From: Natrinema sp. HArc-T2
GTDB taxonomy: Archaea > Halobacteriota > Halobacteria > Halobacteriales > Natrialbaceae
Direction of reading: 5' to 3'
DNA: 64,000 bases
Assembly: GCF_041821085.1 (NCBI RefSeq)
Contig: NZ_JBGUAZ010000004.1
Location: 186,001 to 250,000, forward strand
The notes under the pieces were generated by a model. That model was not told the DNA's origin, ran no database searches, and worked only from the letters and a program-made list of their open reading frames with translations. Positions 8,669 through 16,570 of this stretch are shown here, piece after piece (position 1 is the first letter of the stretch; each line of letters opens with the position of its first letter). Position numbers and translations under genes: made by a program.

Positions 8669-9733
8669 ATGACGCCCCCACGCGTCCTCGATGGCTCGAG
8701 CGCCGGCGGCCAGTTTCTCCGAAGCGCGCTCGCGCTGTCGATCCTCGAGAACGAACCCGTCCGCCTCGAGCACGTTCGCGGCGATCGGTCCACACCCGGC
8801 TTGCGCCACCAGCATTTGACCGTCCTCGAGATGATGGTTGACCTCTGTGATGCCGACGTCTCGGGCGACGAGGTCGGCGCGGAGACGGTCGAATTCGAGC
8901 CGGGACTCGCGGAGACAGACCCGTATCGCGGGCGACTGGCGGGCGGGACGTACGATGTCGATATCGGCACTGCCGGGAGCGTGACGCTGCTGTTCGATGC
9001 GCTCCTGCCGCTCGCGACGGTGCTCGAGTCGCCGCTGTCGGTGACCGTGACCGGCGGGACGGACGTGGCGTGGTCGCCGCCGCTGGATTACTTTCGGTAC
9101 GTGAAACTACCCATGGTCCGCCGGTTCGGCCTCGTAGCCGCCTGCGAACTCGACCGTCGCGGATTCTACCCTGCCGGCGGCGGTCGGGCGACGCTCCGAC
9201 TCGCACCCTCTGATCTCGAGCGAGTCGACCTCGTCGAACGCGGCTCGCTCGAAGAGGCACGGCTCTACGCGACAGAATCGGCATCGCTGGCCGAGCGAGA
9301 CGTGGCCCACCGACAGATCGAGGGCGCGCTTGAGCGGCTGACGGACACGGTCGAAGTCGTAGAGCGCTGTGAGACGACCGCAGTGAGTCGCTCGCCCGGT
9401 TCCGCGATGGTACTCCGACTCGATCACGGGACCGGTCTCGCCGGCGTCTCCGCACTCGGCGAGCGCGCCACCCCAGCCGAGCGTGTCGGCGAGGACGCCG
9501 CCGACGCCGCAAACCGGTTTCTCGAGGGCAGCGCCCCCGTCGACCGCCACATGGCCGATCAGTTGCTGGTCATCCTCGCGCTCGCTGGCGGGCGGGTTCG
9601 GGTGCCAGCCGTAACCGACCACGTCGAGACGGGGTGTGCGTTACTCGAGGACGTTGGGGTCGACGTTCGACTCGAGTCCGACGACGAGACGACGATCGTG
9701 TCGGTGCCGTCGCCGCTGACCGAGAAGCGGTAG
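8669..9733 (+). CDS. rtcA: RNA 3'-terminal phosphate cyclase
   Basis: This 354-residue RtcA converts RNA 3'-phosphate ends to 2',3'-cyclic phosphate using ATP through a covalent adenylyl-histidine. Visible support includes the N-terminal DGSSAGGQFLRSALALS motif, GLRHQHLTVLE, the AGSVTLLFDALLPL segment, PAGGGRATLRL, and HMADQLL near the C-terminus, which contains the expected nucleophilic histidine. The ATG at 8669 puts the motif in its usual place; the sequence further upstream is not conserved-looking. No RtcB ligase gene is adjacent. A type A palindromic repeat begins nine bases after the stop. Confidence 0.93.
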   Translation: MTPPRVLDGSSAGGQFLRSALALSILENEPVRLEHVRGDRSTPGLRHQHLTVLEMMVDLCDADVSGDEVGAETVEFEPGLAETDPYRGRLAGGTYDVDIGTAGSVTLLFDALLPLATVLESPLSVTVTGGTDVAWSPPLDYFRYVKLPMVRRFGLVAACELDRRGFYPAGGGRATLRLAPSDLERVDLVERGSLEEARLYATESASLAERDVAHRQIEGALERLTDTVEVVERCETTAVSRSPGSAMVLRLDHGTGLAGVSALGERATPAERVGEDAADAANRFLEGSAPVDRHMADQLLVILALAGGRVRVPAVTDHVETGCALLEDVGVDVRLESDDETTIVSVPSPLTEKR

Positions 9734-9742
9734 CTCGAGGCC

Positions 9743-9826
9743 TATAGTAGCCACTGAAAGTCAATGCACACCCGATCGCACGACGGCTGTGCGATCGGTG
9801 TGTCAATCGTTTCAGTTGTTACTATA
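9743..9826 (+). repeat. Type A palindromic repeat, copy A1 (84 bp)
   Basis: The element has imperfect 16-base terminal inverted repeats, TATAGTAGCCACTGAA and TTCAGTTGTTACTATA, around an inner hairpin with CGATCGCAC on one side and GTGCGATCG on the other. It differs from copy A2 at only a few positions across the whole 84 bases. It fills the gap just after rtcA and before the kdgK promoter region. It encodes nothing. Its size, palindromic ends and dispersal resemble a miniature inverted-repeat element or a REP-like sequence. Confidence 0.85.
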
Positions 9827-9864
9827 TTACAGCGCCTTCGGCTCTGCACCTCCAGTCCGCAGCC

Positions 9865-9909
9865 GACCGCCAGCGGGCGGTCCGGTGGTTCGGCGGTCGA
9901 ACGACCGCC
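9865..9909. promoter_or_regulatory. Double dyad of one heptamer upstream of kdgK
   Basis: GACCGCC at 9865-9871 pairs with GGCGGTC at 9876-9882, and GGCGGTC at 9892-9898 pairs with GACCGCC at 9903-9909. Both dyads have 4-base spacers and their centres are 27 bases apart. The second ends five bases before the TATA box, the usual place for an archaeal activator or an overlapping repressor site. The regulator is unknown. Confidence 0.55.
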
Positions 9910-9914
9910 ATGAC

Positions 9915-9920
9915 TTATAT
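9915..9920 (+). promoter_or_regulatory. TATA box for the kdgK leader ORF
   Basis: TTATAT is centred about 26 bases before the ATG at 9944 and not in position for the kdgK GTG at 9997. The predicted transcript starts at or next to the leader ORF start codon. Confidence 0.55.
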
Positions 9921-9943
9921 TGCCTCCGTCCGTTGATGGAAAT

Positions 9944-10000
9944 ATGACTGGTGGACACACCGCCGTTTGCGGCCTCGCGAGCCGGGTGGTCGATCCGTGA
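9944..10000 (+). CDS. Possible 18-residue leader peptide before kdgK
   Basis: An ATG at 9944 opens an 18-codon frame encoding MTGGHTAVCGLASRVVDP. Its TGA stop at 9998-10000 overlaps the GTG start of kdgK in a GTGA junction. The TATA box places the transcript start at this ATG, so a leaderless ribosome would translate the peptide first and reach kdgK only by re-initiation. This is inference from geometry; peptide synthesis is not shown. Confidence 0.45.
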   Translation: MTGGHTAVCGLASRVVDP

Positions 10001-10950
10001 GCGATATCGTCACCTTCGGCGAGACGATGCTTCGGCTGTCGCCACCGGGTGCCGAGCGCCTCGAGAACGCCGAGGAACTCGAGGTCCGTGCCGGCGGTGC
10101 TGAGAGCAACGTGGCCATCGCGGCGAGTCGACTGGGCGCGTCGGCGACCTGGCTGTCGAAAGTCCCCGAGACGCCGCTTGGTCGGCGCGTCGTCGGCGAA
10201 CTTCGGGGTCACGGCATCGAGACGGACGTCGTCTGGAGCCACCGCGGACGGCAGGGAACCTACTATCTCGAGCACGCGGGCGAGCCACGCGGCACGAACG
10301 TGATCTACGACCGGGAGAACACCGCCATCTCGACCGCGGAAGCCCGCGAGTTCGACATCGACCGGATCCAGAACGCACAGGTGTTCTTTACCACCGGGAT
10401 CACGCCCGCGCTCTCGACGACGCTGCGGGACACGACGCTAAACCTGCTCAAGGCAGCCCGCAAGGGCGGCACCTCGACCGCCTTCGATTTCAACTATCGG
10501 AACAAGCTCTGGTCACCCGACGAGGCCAGAGAGACGCTCACGAAACTGTTTCCGGGTATCGACATCCTCGTAATCGCCGCCCGCGATGCCCGAACCGTCC
10601 TCGGCTTCGAGGGCGATCCGCGCCAACTCGCCCACAAACTCGGCTCCCAGTACGACTTCACGACCGTCGTCGTCACCCGCGGCGAGGAGGGCGCAGTCGG
10701 CTGGCACGACAGTGTCGTCCACGATCATGCGGCCTACGAGACCGACACCGTCGATCCGATCGGCACTGGCGACGCCTTCACCGGTGCGTTCATCGCCCGG
10801 CGACTCGACGGCGACGACGTATCAACCGCCCTCGAGTACGCCGCCGCGACGGCGGCGCTCAAGCGGACGATTCCAGGCGACGCAGCCCTCGTCACCGCCG
10901 ACGAGGTCGAGGCCGTCGTCAAAGACGGCAGCGAGGGCATTTCACGGTAG
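9997..10950 (+). CDS. kdgK: 2-keto-3-deoxygluconate kinase, PfkB family
   Basis: This 317-residue ribokinase/PfkB-fold sugar kinase carries the early glycine motif AGGAESNVAIAASRLG near residues 33-48 and the C-terminal catalytic PIGTGDAFTGAF motif, whose aspartate is the base. Haloarchaeal enzymes with this N-terminus (VSDIVTFGETMLRLSPPG) and the KRTIPGDAAL tail act as KDG kinases in the semi-phosphorylative Entner-Doudoroff route. Fructokinase is the main alternative. The GTG at 9997 is favoured because the protein begins there in register with the family and overlaps the leader ORF stop. The context suggests translational coupling. Confidence 0.88.
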   Translation: MSDIVTFGETMLRLSPPGAERLENAEELEVRAGGAESNVAIAASRLGASATWLSKVPETPLGRRVVGELRGHGIETDVVWSHRGRQGTYYLEHAGEPRGTNVIYDRENTAISTAEAREFDIDRIQNAQVFFTTGITPALSTTLRDTTLNLLKAARKGGTSTAFDFNYRNKLWSPDEARETLTKLFPGIDILVIAARDARTVLGFEGDPRQLAHKLGSQYDFTTVVVTRGEEGAVGWHDSVVHDHAAYETDTVDPIGTGDAFTGAFIARRLDGDDVSTALEYAAATAALKRTIPGDAALVTADEVEAVVKDGSEGISR

Positions 10951-11014
10951 CGGATCGACGGCCCGACGATTGGACGGATTTGTCAGAAGGGATTTTATCG
11001 GATAGTCTCAACCC

Positions 11015-12244
11015 ATGGGTAGAATGACCCGGAAAAGCGCATTGCTGGTTGCACTGCTCGTGGCCGTCAGCTCCGTACCGATGGCCGCGGTCGCCGGTGC
11101 GACACCGGCAACGACCGAGCGCGTATCGAGTACGACCGCCGAGAGCGACGCCAGCGCAGGCGCACACGTCGCTTTCGACGTCCAGGGCGATGCGATCACT
11201 GACTACCGTATCGACGGCGAGCAGACGTTCTCGTCGGTCGCCGTCCAGTCTCAAAGCGCCGCCGAGAGCGGGGCCGGGACCGGTCTCGACGCCGATCTCG
11301 GGCTCGAGGCGGCACTGAACCTGAGCGGCGCGAGCCTGTCGCTGGCGAGCGAGACGCAGGCGAGCACCGAACTCGAAGCCGAGAGCGGGGCGACCCTGTC
11401 GGCCCACGACACCCCGCGTGGTACGCTGGTCGTCGAGAGCGGCGGCGAGGCCCAGTACGTCGAGGCTGAACTCGGGGCCAGCGCCGAGGCCCGCGAGGAC
11501 GGCGATCGGGTCCGCGTCGAAACGGACGGTCGTGAGGGCGTCTTCCTCGTAATCGGCGACGGCGAGGTCGGCGTCACTGACGGCAACGTGACCGCCGACC
11601 TCAGCGAGAACGCGACGCTCGCGTTCCGCTCCTACGCCGATGGTGAGCGCGACGAGCGCGCCCAGTACGAGGAGTCGCTGATCGCTGAGGGCAACGCCGC
11701 CGTCGAGGTGACCGCGACTGAGCGCAACGGCGAGGTCGTGTCCGACGCCGTCTCGTATGGTCATGAGACCTCGGCAACCACGAGCCAGACCGCAACGAAT
11801 CAGGTCAACGTGACCATCGACCGGGCCGTCCACGAGGGGACGGTCGTGATGACCACCGTCTCCGAGGAAGCCGTCGGCAACCTCGAGAACCTCTCGGTGC
11901 ACGTCGACGGTGAAGCCGCCGTCGAAGCGTCCTCGAAGAGCGAACTCGAGGGTGCGATCGGCAGCGACGAGTCCCGATACATGGTCGTTCAGGATGCAGA
12001 GGCCGAGGGACAGGCGACGGTCTACGTCGCGGTCAATCACTTCTCCGAGCGAACGATGACGATCGCCGGTGACGGGACCGGTGACAGTACTGATGGAAAC
12101 GACGGCACCGAAACCGAAACGAGCGACGACGACACCACCGAAGACGACACGGACGACGGAGCCGGGGACAGCACGCCCGGCTTCGGAGCCGGCGCTGCAC
12201 TGATCGCCCTGCTGATCGGTGTCGTCGCTCGGAGCCGCCAGTAA
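11015..12244 (+). CDS. Secreted surface protein with PGF-CTERM anchor
   Basis: This 409-residue protein has an N-terminal signal peptide (basic MGRMTRKS, then a hydrophobic core and an alanine-rich cleavage region near residue 30). A long acidic, beta-rich ectodomain follows without a domain I recognise. A Thr/Asp/Glu-rich spacer spans about residues 350-385, and the tail has TPGFGAGAALIALLIG followed by basic residues. That tail is a PGF-CTERM signal, processed by archaeosortase A and replaced by a lipid anchor in haloarchaea. The spacer is a likely site of O-glycosylation near the membrane. The binding or catalytic role of the ectodomain is unknown. The gene follows kdgK after 64 bases but has a separate TATA-like GATTTTATC. 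Confidence 0.88.
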   Translation: MGRMTRKSALLVALLVAVSSVPMAAVAGATPATTERVSSTTAESDASAGAHVAFDVQGDAITDYRIDGEQTFSSVAVQSQSAAESGAGTGLDADLGLEAALNLSGASLSLASETQASTELEAESGATLSAHDTPRGTLVVESGGEAQYVEAELGASAEAREDGDRVRVETDGREGVFLVIGDGEVGVTDGNVTADLSENATLAFRSYADGERDERAQYEESLIAEGNAAVEVTATERNGEVVSDAVSYGHETSATTSQTATNQVNVTIDRAVHEGTVVMTTVSEEAVGNLENLSVHVDGEAAVEASSKSELEGAIGSDESRYMVVQDAEAEGQATVYVAVNHFSERTMTIAGDGTGDSTDGNDGTETETSDDDTTEDDTDDGAGDSTPGFGAGAALIALLIGVVARSRQ

Positions 12245-12343
12245 CGGAGCGCGTCCGCAGACGGATTCCTCGCTTGCCGCGACGGTAACGGATCAATAGC
12301 AGTCGCCTGCCGCTTTTTGACGGCGGCCGTGATAGCCTCCCCC

Positions 12344-12892
12344 GTGACTCGAGTCGTCCGGCAGGCGACGGTCGACGACATCTGGGCCGTCCACGAGATT
12401 GCACGCGAGAGCTGGCACGCCGCCTACGACGACGTACTCGGCCCCGACACGGTCGACGATGTCGTCGACGACTGGTATACGATCGGCGACCTCGAGTCAG
12501 CGATTACCGACACCGAACGCCGCAACGACGCCGCGTTCATCGTCGCCGAGACGGCATCGAACGCCGCAGCTGCCGACGAGGCCGGCTGCCGATCGGCTCC
12601 CGAACTCGATGGTTTCGCCCACGTCGTTCCGTGGCCCGAAAACACGGCAGTCGCGTTTCTCGCGCGCCTATACGTCCGGCCTGCCGTCTGGAACGAGGGG
12701 TCCGGAACGGCGTTGCTCGAGACCGTTGAGACCGGCTGGTCGGCTGGCTTCGATCGCGTTCGGCTGGCCGTCCTCGCTGACAACGAAATCGGCATCTCGT
12801 TTTACGAATCACGGGGCTTCGATCGCGTCGAGACGCGCCCGTCGGGGCTGGCGGCTGGGCTCGAGGAACACGTCTACGAGAAGGAGTTGTGA
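12344..12892 (+). CDS. GNAT family N-acetyltransferase
   Basis: This is a roughly 182-residue single-domain GNAT protein. The N-terminal IWAVHEIARESWHAAYDDV segment matches helix alpha-1 and its acceptor loop. The acetyl-CoA pyrophosphate loop is visible as NEGSGTALLETV near residue 128, followed by the strand RVRLAVLADNEIGISFYESRGF, typical of the last motif. The acceptor is unknown. The GTG at 12344 is favoured because the fold begins with VTRVVRQATVDD; a TTG nine codons upstream is possible. The gene converges on the RNase gene with only seven bases between. Confidence 0.85.
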   Translation: MTRVVRQATVDDIWAVHEIARESWHAAYDDVLGPDTVDDVVDDWYTIGDLESAITDTERRNDAAFIVAETASNAAAADEAGCRSAPELDGFAHVVPWPENTAVAFLARLYVRPAVWNEGSGTALLETVETGWSAGFDRVRLAVLADNEIGISFYESRGFDRVETRPSGLAAGLEEHVYEKEL

Positions 12893-12899
12893 CGCGTCG

Positions 12900-14198
12900 T
12901 TACAGCGTCTTCTCTGCTTCTTCCTCATCGACGACCTCGATCCCGCGGTTGTTGACCGCCATCGGATCGAGACCGACCTCCTGGAGGAAGGTCTTGTACT
13001 CGCGTTCGCACTGCTCGGCGTCTTTTTGTTTGTCGCTGGCCCGATCACAGAGTTGCACAAGGTTCTCCGGTACGTCGTTTTTGTAGACAATCCAGTGGTT
13101 GATCAGGTCAGACAGACGGCGGATAGGACTCGTGAAGTGGCCGTAGATCTCGAAGTTCAGCGCGTGGTGGCCGCCGAACGGGTCGTTCATGTAGCGGGCC
13201 CGGGGCATCACCTTCATCACGGCCCACTGGATCTTGTCGAGTTGGCGGTCGGGCGCCTCCTCGAGCGTCGCGTTGACGGCCTTCCGGGGATCGTCCCAGG
13301 TGCTGCCGGGGATCGAGACGCCGTCTAAGTCCTGGATCTCCTGGAGGGCCTCGGACCACTCGTCGGGGCTTGGCTGTGGGTGGACTCGGTACATGGCCGA
13401 GACGCCACGATTCCACATCAGTTCGTGCGTGACGGCCTTGTTGGCCTTTAGCATGCACTCCTCGATGATGGTGTGGGCACGGTCGCGGCTCGGGTTGAGG
13501 ACGAGCGAGCCGTCCTCCTTGCGCTGTTCGTGCATCCGCTCGGCGAGGTCGTAGACCAACTTGTTCTCCTCGTGGAGCGGCGCGTCGGGGTCGTCGAGGC
13601 GCTTTTCGGCTTGCGCGTACGTAAGTCGCTCGTCGGACTCGATGACGGACTTGTAAATCTCGATGTTCTCGTAGGTCAGGTTCTCCTTGTCGAGGTGCAT
13701 CTCGACGGTGTGGGCCAGTCGCTCCTCGTTTGGCACCAGCGAACAGACCGTCTCGGCAAGCACCGGCGGCAGCATGTGGACCGTATAGCCGGGCAGATAG
13801 ACCGTGTTACTGCGCTCGACGGCTTCGTCCCACATCGCCGTCTCGGGATTGACGTAATGGGTTACGTCAGCGATGTGCACCCAGAGGACGTACTCGTCGT
13901 CGCGTTCCTCGATCGAGAGCGCGTCGTCGAAGTCCTGGGCGTCGATCGGGTCGGTCGTCCACGTCGTCAGCTCGCGCAGGTCTTTGCGCTCGTCGATCTC
14001 GTCGGTAATTTCCTGTGTTACGCCCTCCGTCCGGGCTTCAGCTTCCTCGAGGACTTCCGGCGGGAACTCGTAGGGAATCTCGAACTTCTCGAACAGCTCC
14101 TCGCGCTTGTTCTCGAGATGGCGCGCGAGGTCCTCCGAGACCTCCACGGGGCCTTGGCCTTCGACTGTGCCGGCCTCGGCCTGTGCGTCGTCACTCAT
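12900..14198 (-). CDS. RNase II/RNase R family exoribonuclease (RNB domain only)
   Basis: This 432-residue protein consists mainly of an RNB catalytic domain. The metal-binding aspartates lie in DPIDAQDFDDALSIEE near residues 85-100, and the RNA-clamping GHFTSPIRRLSDLINHW near residue 375 is typical of the family. Enzymes of this class degrade RNA 3' to 5'. Bacterial RNase R is about 800 residues with cold-shock and S1 domains; those are absent here, as is usual for the haloarchaeal form. The ATG at 14198 gives the acidic N-terminus seen in relatives. It is one of the few RNB proteins in archaea and probably reached haloarchaea by transfer from bacteria. Confidence 0.92.
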   Translation of the reverse strand: MSDDAQAEAGTVEGQGPVEVSEDLARHLENKREELFEKFEIPYEFPPEVLEEAEARTEGVTQEITDEIDERKDLRELTTWTTDPIDAQDFDDALSIEERDDEYVLWVHIADVTHYVNPETAMWDEAVERSNTVYLPGYTVHMLPPVLAETVCSLVPNEERLAHTVEMHLDKENLTYENIEIYKSVIESDERLTYAQAEKRLDDPDAPLHEENKLVYDLAERMHEQRKEDGSLVLNPSRDRAHTIIEECMLKANKAVTHELMWNRGVSAMYRVHPQPSPDEWSEALQEIQDLDGVSIPGSTWDDPRKAVNATLEEAPDRQLDKIQWAVMKVMPRARYMNDPFGGHHALNFEIYGHFTSPIRRLSDLINHWIVYKNDVPENLVQLCDRASDKQKDAEQCEREYKTFLQEVGLDPMAVNNRGIEVVDEEEAEKTL

Positions 14199-14291
14199 GG
14201 AGACGGCTACGGACGTGAGGGTGAAAGTCGTGTCGGGACGCGGGCCAGCCCGTGTGTGCTCGCCGGCCCACATGACGGGACAGCCCAGACG

Positions 14292-14588
14292 CTACCGCTC
14301 GTGTTCCTCGAGCGTGCCGTATCGCTCCTCGACCGCTGCGAGATAGCACGCGAGAAACGCCTCCTGACTGCGGTCGGCGGCTTCGAGCTCGACTAACAGC
14401 GCCTCGAGTTCGTTGCGGGGGTGGTGACACAGCTCGCGGTGACAGGACTTACAGAGATACTCGAAGGTCTTGTCCTCGCGATCCCAGCGATCGCCGTGTT
14501 TGTCGTACTCGCGGGCCTCATCGCGCGGTCGCTCGGTGCCACAGGCGACACACGTGACCGTTTCCACCCGGTTCCGGGAGGGCCACAT
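14292..14588 (-). CDS. Small CxxC zinc-binding protein, haloarchaeal family
   Basis: This 98-residue protein has two Cys pairs, CVACG near residue 14 and CKSC near residue 43, followed by HRELCHH. The arrangement resembles an HNH-like or treble-clef zinc site. The C-terminal half is helical and acidic. I know it only as a conserved haloarchaeal protein of unknown function. It is upstream of the RNase gene on the same strand with a 93-base gap, so the two may be cotranscribed. The ATG at 14588 is chosen because residues before it are arginine-rich and not family-like. Confidence 0.75.
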   Translation of the reverse strand: MWPSRNRVETVTCVACGTERPRDEAREYDKHGDRWDREDKTFEYLCKSCHRELCHHPRNELEALLVELEAADRSQEAFLACYLAAVEERYGTLEEHER

Positions 14589-14675
14589 ACGCAGGGCCAA
14601 CGGTCTGCGAACACTTAGCGATTGGCACATCCCACGGTCGCTGTGACGGTCAGGCCGGGCGAGCGACCGCGTCCC

Positions 14676-14759
14676 TATAGTAGCCACTGAACGTCACTGC
14701 ACACCCGATCGCACGACGGCTGTGCGATCGGTGTGTAAATCGTTTCAGTTGTTACTATA
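14676..14759 (+). repeat. Type A palindromic repeat, copy A2 (84 bp)
   Basis: This is an 84-base element with the same 16-base ends and inner CGATCGCAC/GTGCGATCG hairpin as A1, differing at a few positions such as CGTCACTG for AGTCAATG. Its ends extend to CTATAG on both sides. It lies between the divergent zinc-protein and PUA-protein genes, upstream of both, so it could affect either promoter. Confidence 0.85.
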
Positions 14760-14874
14760 GCGTATCTGGGTGAGAGTCGCGATGGTCGTCGGAATCGGCG
14801 CGTGTGGTCGTTTCCGTCGCCGGCAGACAGCGTCGAATCTTATCTATTAAATGCATACAGGCGGTAGCACGGGT

Positions 14875-15354
14875 ATGCAGGTCAAATCACGACACCACCT
14901 CCGCAGCGACGCCGTCTCCGAACTCGAGACCGCACTCGAGGACCATCTCGGCGTCTCACCCGAGGGTGACACCTACGAACTCGTCGAGTTCGAGGACACC
15001 GACTGGGAGGTCGTCCTGATCGACGGCGAACCGCGAGTCGCATACTTCGACGAGGAACCGTTCCCAACGGTCCGCGGGGCCAACGCCTACGAACCCGACA
15101 AACGGCTGGTTACCGTCGACGCGGGAGCCGTCTCGTTCGTCAGCGACGGGGCGGACGTGATGCGTCCCGGGATCACGGAGGCCACCGACGACATCTCTCC
15201 GGACGATCTGGTCGTCATCGCCGAGGAGTCCCACGGAAAGGTGCTCGCAGTCGGTCGCGCCCGCGTCGATGGGTCGGACATGGTCGGCGACGACGGAAAA
15301 GTCGTCGACTCGCTGCACCACGTCGGCGACGAACTCTACGAATTCACTGGCTAA
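14875..15354 (+). CDS. PUA-domain RNA-binding protein
   Basis: This 159-residue protein resembles the archaeal MCT-1/Tma20-like group: an N-terminal domain starting MQVKSRHHLRSDAVSELETALEDHLG, then a C-terminal PUA domain from about residue 80 (KRLVTVDAGAVSFVSDGADVMRPGITEAT, then VIAEESHGKVLAVGRA). PUA folds bind structured RNA, and eukaryotic relatives act in translation re-initiation and ribosome recycling. The ATG at 14875 was chosen to match the family start; a more distal ATG at 14851 is in frame. A TATA-like TTATCTATTAAA lies about 30 bases upstream. Confidence 0.85.
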   Translation: MQVKSRHHLRSDAVSELETALEDHLGVSPEGDTYELVEFEDTDWEVVLIDGEPRVAYFDEEPFPTVRGANAYEPDKRLVTVDAGAVSFVSDGADVMRPGITEATDDISPDDLVVIAEESHGKVLAVGRARVDGSDMVGDDGKVVDSLHHVGDELYEFTG

Positions 15355-15480
15355 CTGGACGGTTGCCACCGATCGACCATCGGCTCGAGTCCCGTGTAGA
15401 GACTGCCGGTCCGTTTTCGAACGTCGCTGCCGTGATACTACCGAAAGACAGATGGAACCATATTAGACAGTTTGCTGTAG

Positions 15481-15532
15481 ATATGTCTAGTAATACTAGC
15501 TCCTAGAAGACATATGACCACCGCGTTTAAGT
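15481..15532 (+). promoter_or_regulatory. Inverted repeat plus TATA box before the CBS gene
   Basis: ATATGTCT at 15481-15488 and AGACATAT at 15508-15515 form a perfect 8-base inverted repeat with a 19-base spacer that contains two CTAG sites. It ends 11 bases before a TATA-like TTTAAGT at 15526-15532, which is about 31 bases before the CBS gene ATG. The position suits an activator binding site. Confidence 0.5.
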
Positions 15533-15559
15533 GTTGTCATGTGGTAGCACATACCAACG

Positions 15560-16009
15560 ATGATCGAACTGACAGTCGACGCCGTTCGCCTCCACTCGCC
15601 GCGGACGATCACCACCGGCACACCCGTGTCTGAGGCAGCCAGATCTCTCCGACGGTCAGATGTGTCCGCGCTGCCCGTTCTCGTCGATGGGACGGTCGTC
15701 GGTATCGTCACTCAGTCGGATATCGTCTCGCTGGTCGCGACAACTGACGACAGGCCAGCCGTGCGGATGATTATGTCGTCGCCAGTGACCACGATCTCGC
15801 CGACCGCGACGCTATCCGAAGCCGCCAAAACGATGCAGGCGGCAGGCGTCAAACACCTCCCCGTCGTCGACGACGGCACCTACCGTGGCCTGCTTTCGGT
15901 CCGGACGCTGGCACCATACCTCTCGCGACACCACCTCGAGATCGAGCCACGCGACGAATCGATGCGCGTCGATTCGGCTGATAGCCACGAACTCGTGGTG
16001 GATGGGTGA
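15560..16009 (+). CDS. Two-CBS-domain protein
   Basis: This 149-residue protein is a tandem CBS pair (Bateman module), the first around residues 10-60 (ALPVLVDGTVVGIVTQSDIV) and the second around 70-125 (MIMSSPVTTISPTATLSEAAKTM, then HLPVVDDGTYRGLLSVR). Such modules bind adenine nucleotides and signal energy state, often to partner enzymes or transporters. No catalytic domain is attached, so its partner is unknown. The ATG at 15560 fits a leaderless transcript from the TATA-like site upstream. The C-terminal 25 residues are a charged tail. Confidence 0.88.
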   Translation: MIELTVDAVRLHSPRTITTGTPVSEAARSLRRSDVSALPVLVDGTVVGIVTQSDIVSLVATTDDRPAVRMIMSSPVTTISPTATLSEAAKTMQAAGVKHLPVVDDGTYRGLLSVRTLAPYLSRHHLEIEPRDESMRVDSADSHELVVDG

Positions 16010-16090
16010 GACGAGTCGTTGTCAGTCAGTCCGTATGAACAGTCACGTCTGACGTAAGAACTATGGACACAGCGACGGTCTCTCTCGTTT

Positions 16091-16441
16091 ATGGGATTGA
16101 TGAGCAAAATTCTCGGCGGGAACCAGTCGCGAACTGTCGAGGACTACGCCGAACTGAATCTCGAGGACGTCGCTGCGGAATCGGCCGAGGCGACGATGCA
16201 GGTCCATATCGCGGAGGTCAGCGGACAGGCCGATGCGATCGATATCAAAGACGCTGTCTACGACGGCGACATCGTGATCGCGGATATCACCCGCTTACGA
16301 ACCGAAGACAGCACCGTCGAACACATCGTGGACGAACTCCGACAGGTCGCCCAGGAGGTCGACGGCGACATCGTCCGGAAGGGCGACGACCAGATGATCA
16401 TCACGCCGACTGGCATCCGAATCAGCCGCGAAAAACTGTAG
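16091..16441 (+). CDS. sepF: Archaeal SepF cell-division protein
   Basis: This 116-residue SepF begins with a short amphipathic membrane-targeting segment (MGLMSKILGG). A disordered acidic linker runs to about residue 35, and a SepF core of two beta-alpha units follows, ending in ITPTGIRISREKL. In haloarchaea SepF anchors FtsZ1 and FtsZ2 to the membrane at midcell and is essential for division. Length and domain order match. It lies between a CBS gene and a Bat-type regulator on the same strand. Confidence 0.88.
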   Translation: MGLMSKILGGNQSRTVEDYAELNLEDVAAESAEATMQVHIAEVSGQADAIDIKDAVYDGDIVIADITRLRTEDSTVEHIVDELRQVAQEVDGDIVRKGDDQMIITPTGIRISREKL

Positions 16442-16570
16442 TCGCTACCGATCACAGCGGTTTACACACCGATCTGACAACGGCTGTGCCGCCCTCGGGC
16501 GAGGCGCTGAATTTTCACCCTGCGGGAATTGCCGGTCTTGATTATGCTGTGTGCGTCCGTTCGAACCGGT

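Noticed and set aside
16020..16038. TGTCAGTCAGTCCGTATGA, possibly a type B repeat with its centre deleted
   Set aside because: Only 19 bases match the two arms of type B, with no inner hairpin; chance or convergence cannot be excluded.
16441..16500. Stretch with TTTACACACCGATC that resembles part of a type A arm
   Set aside because: The match is about 14 bases and lacks both ends and the hairpin partner.
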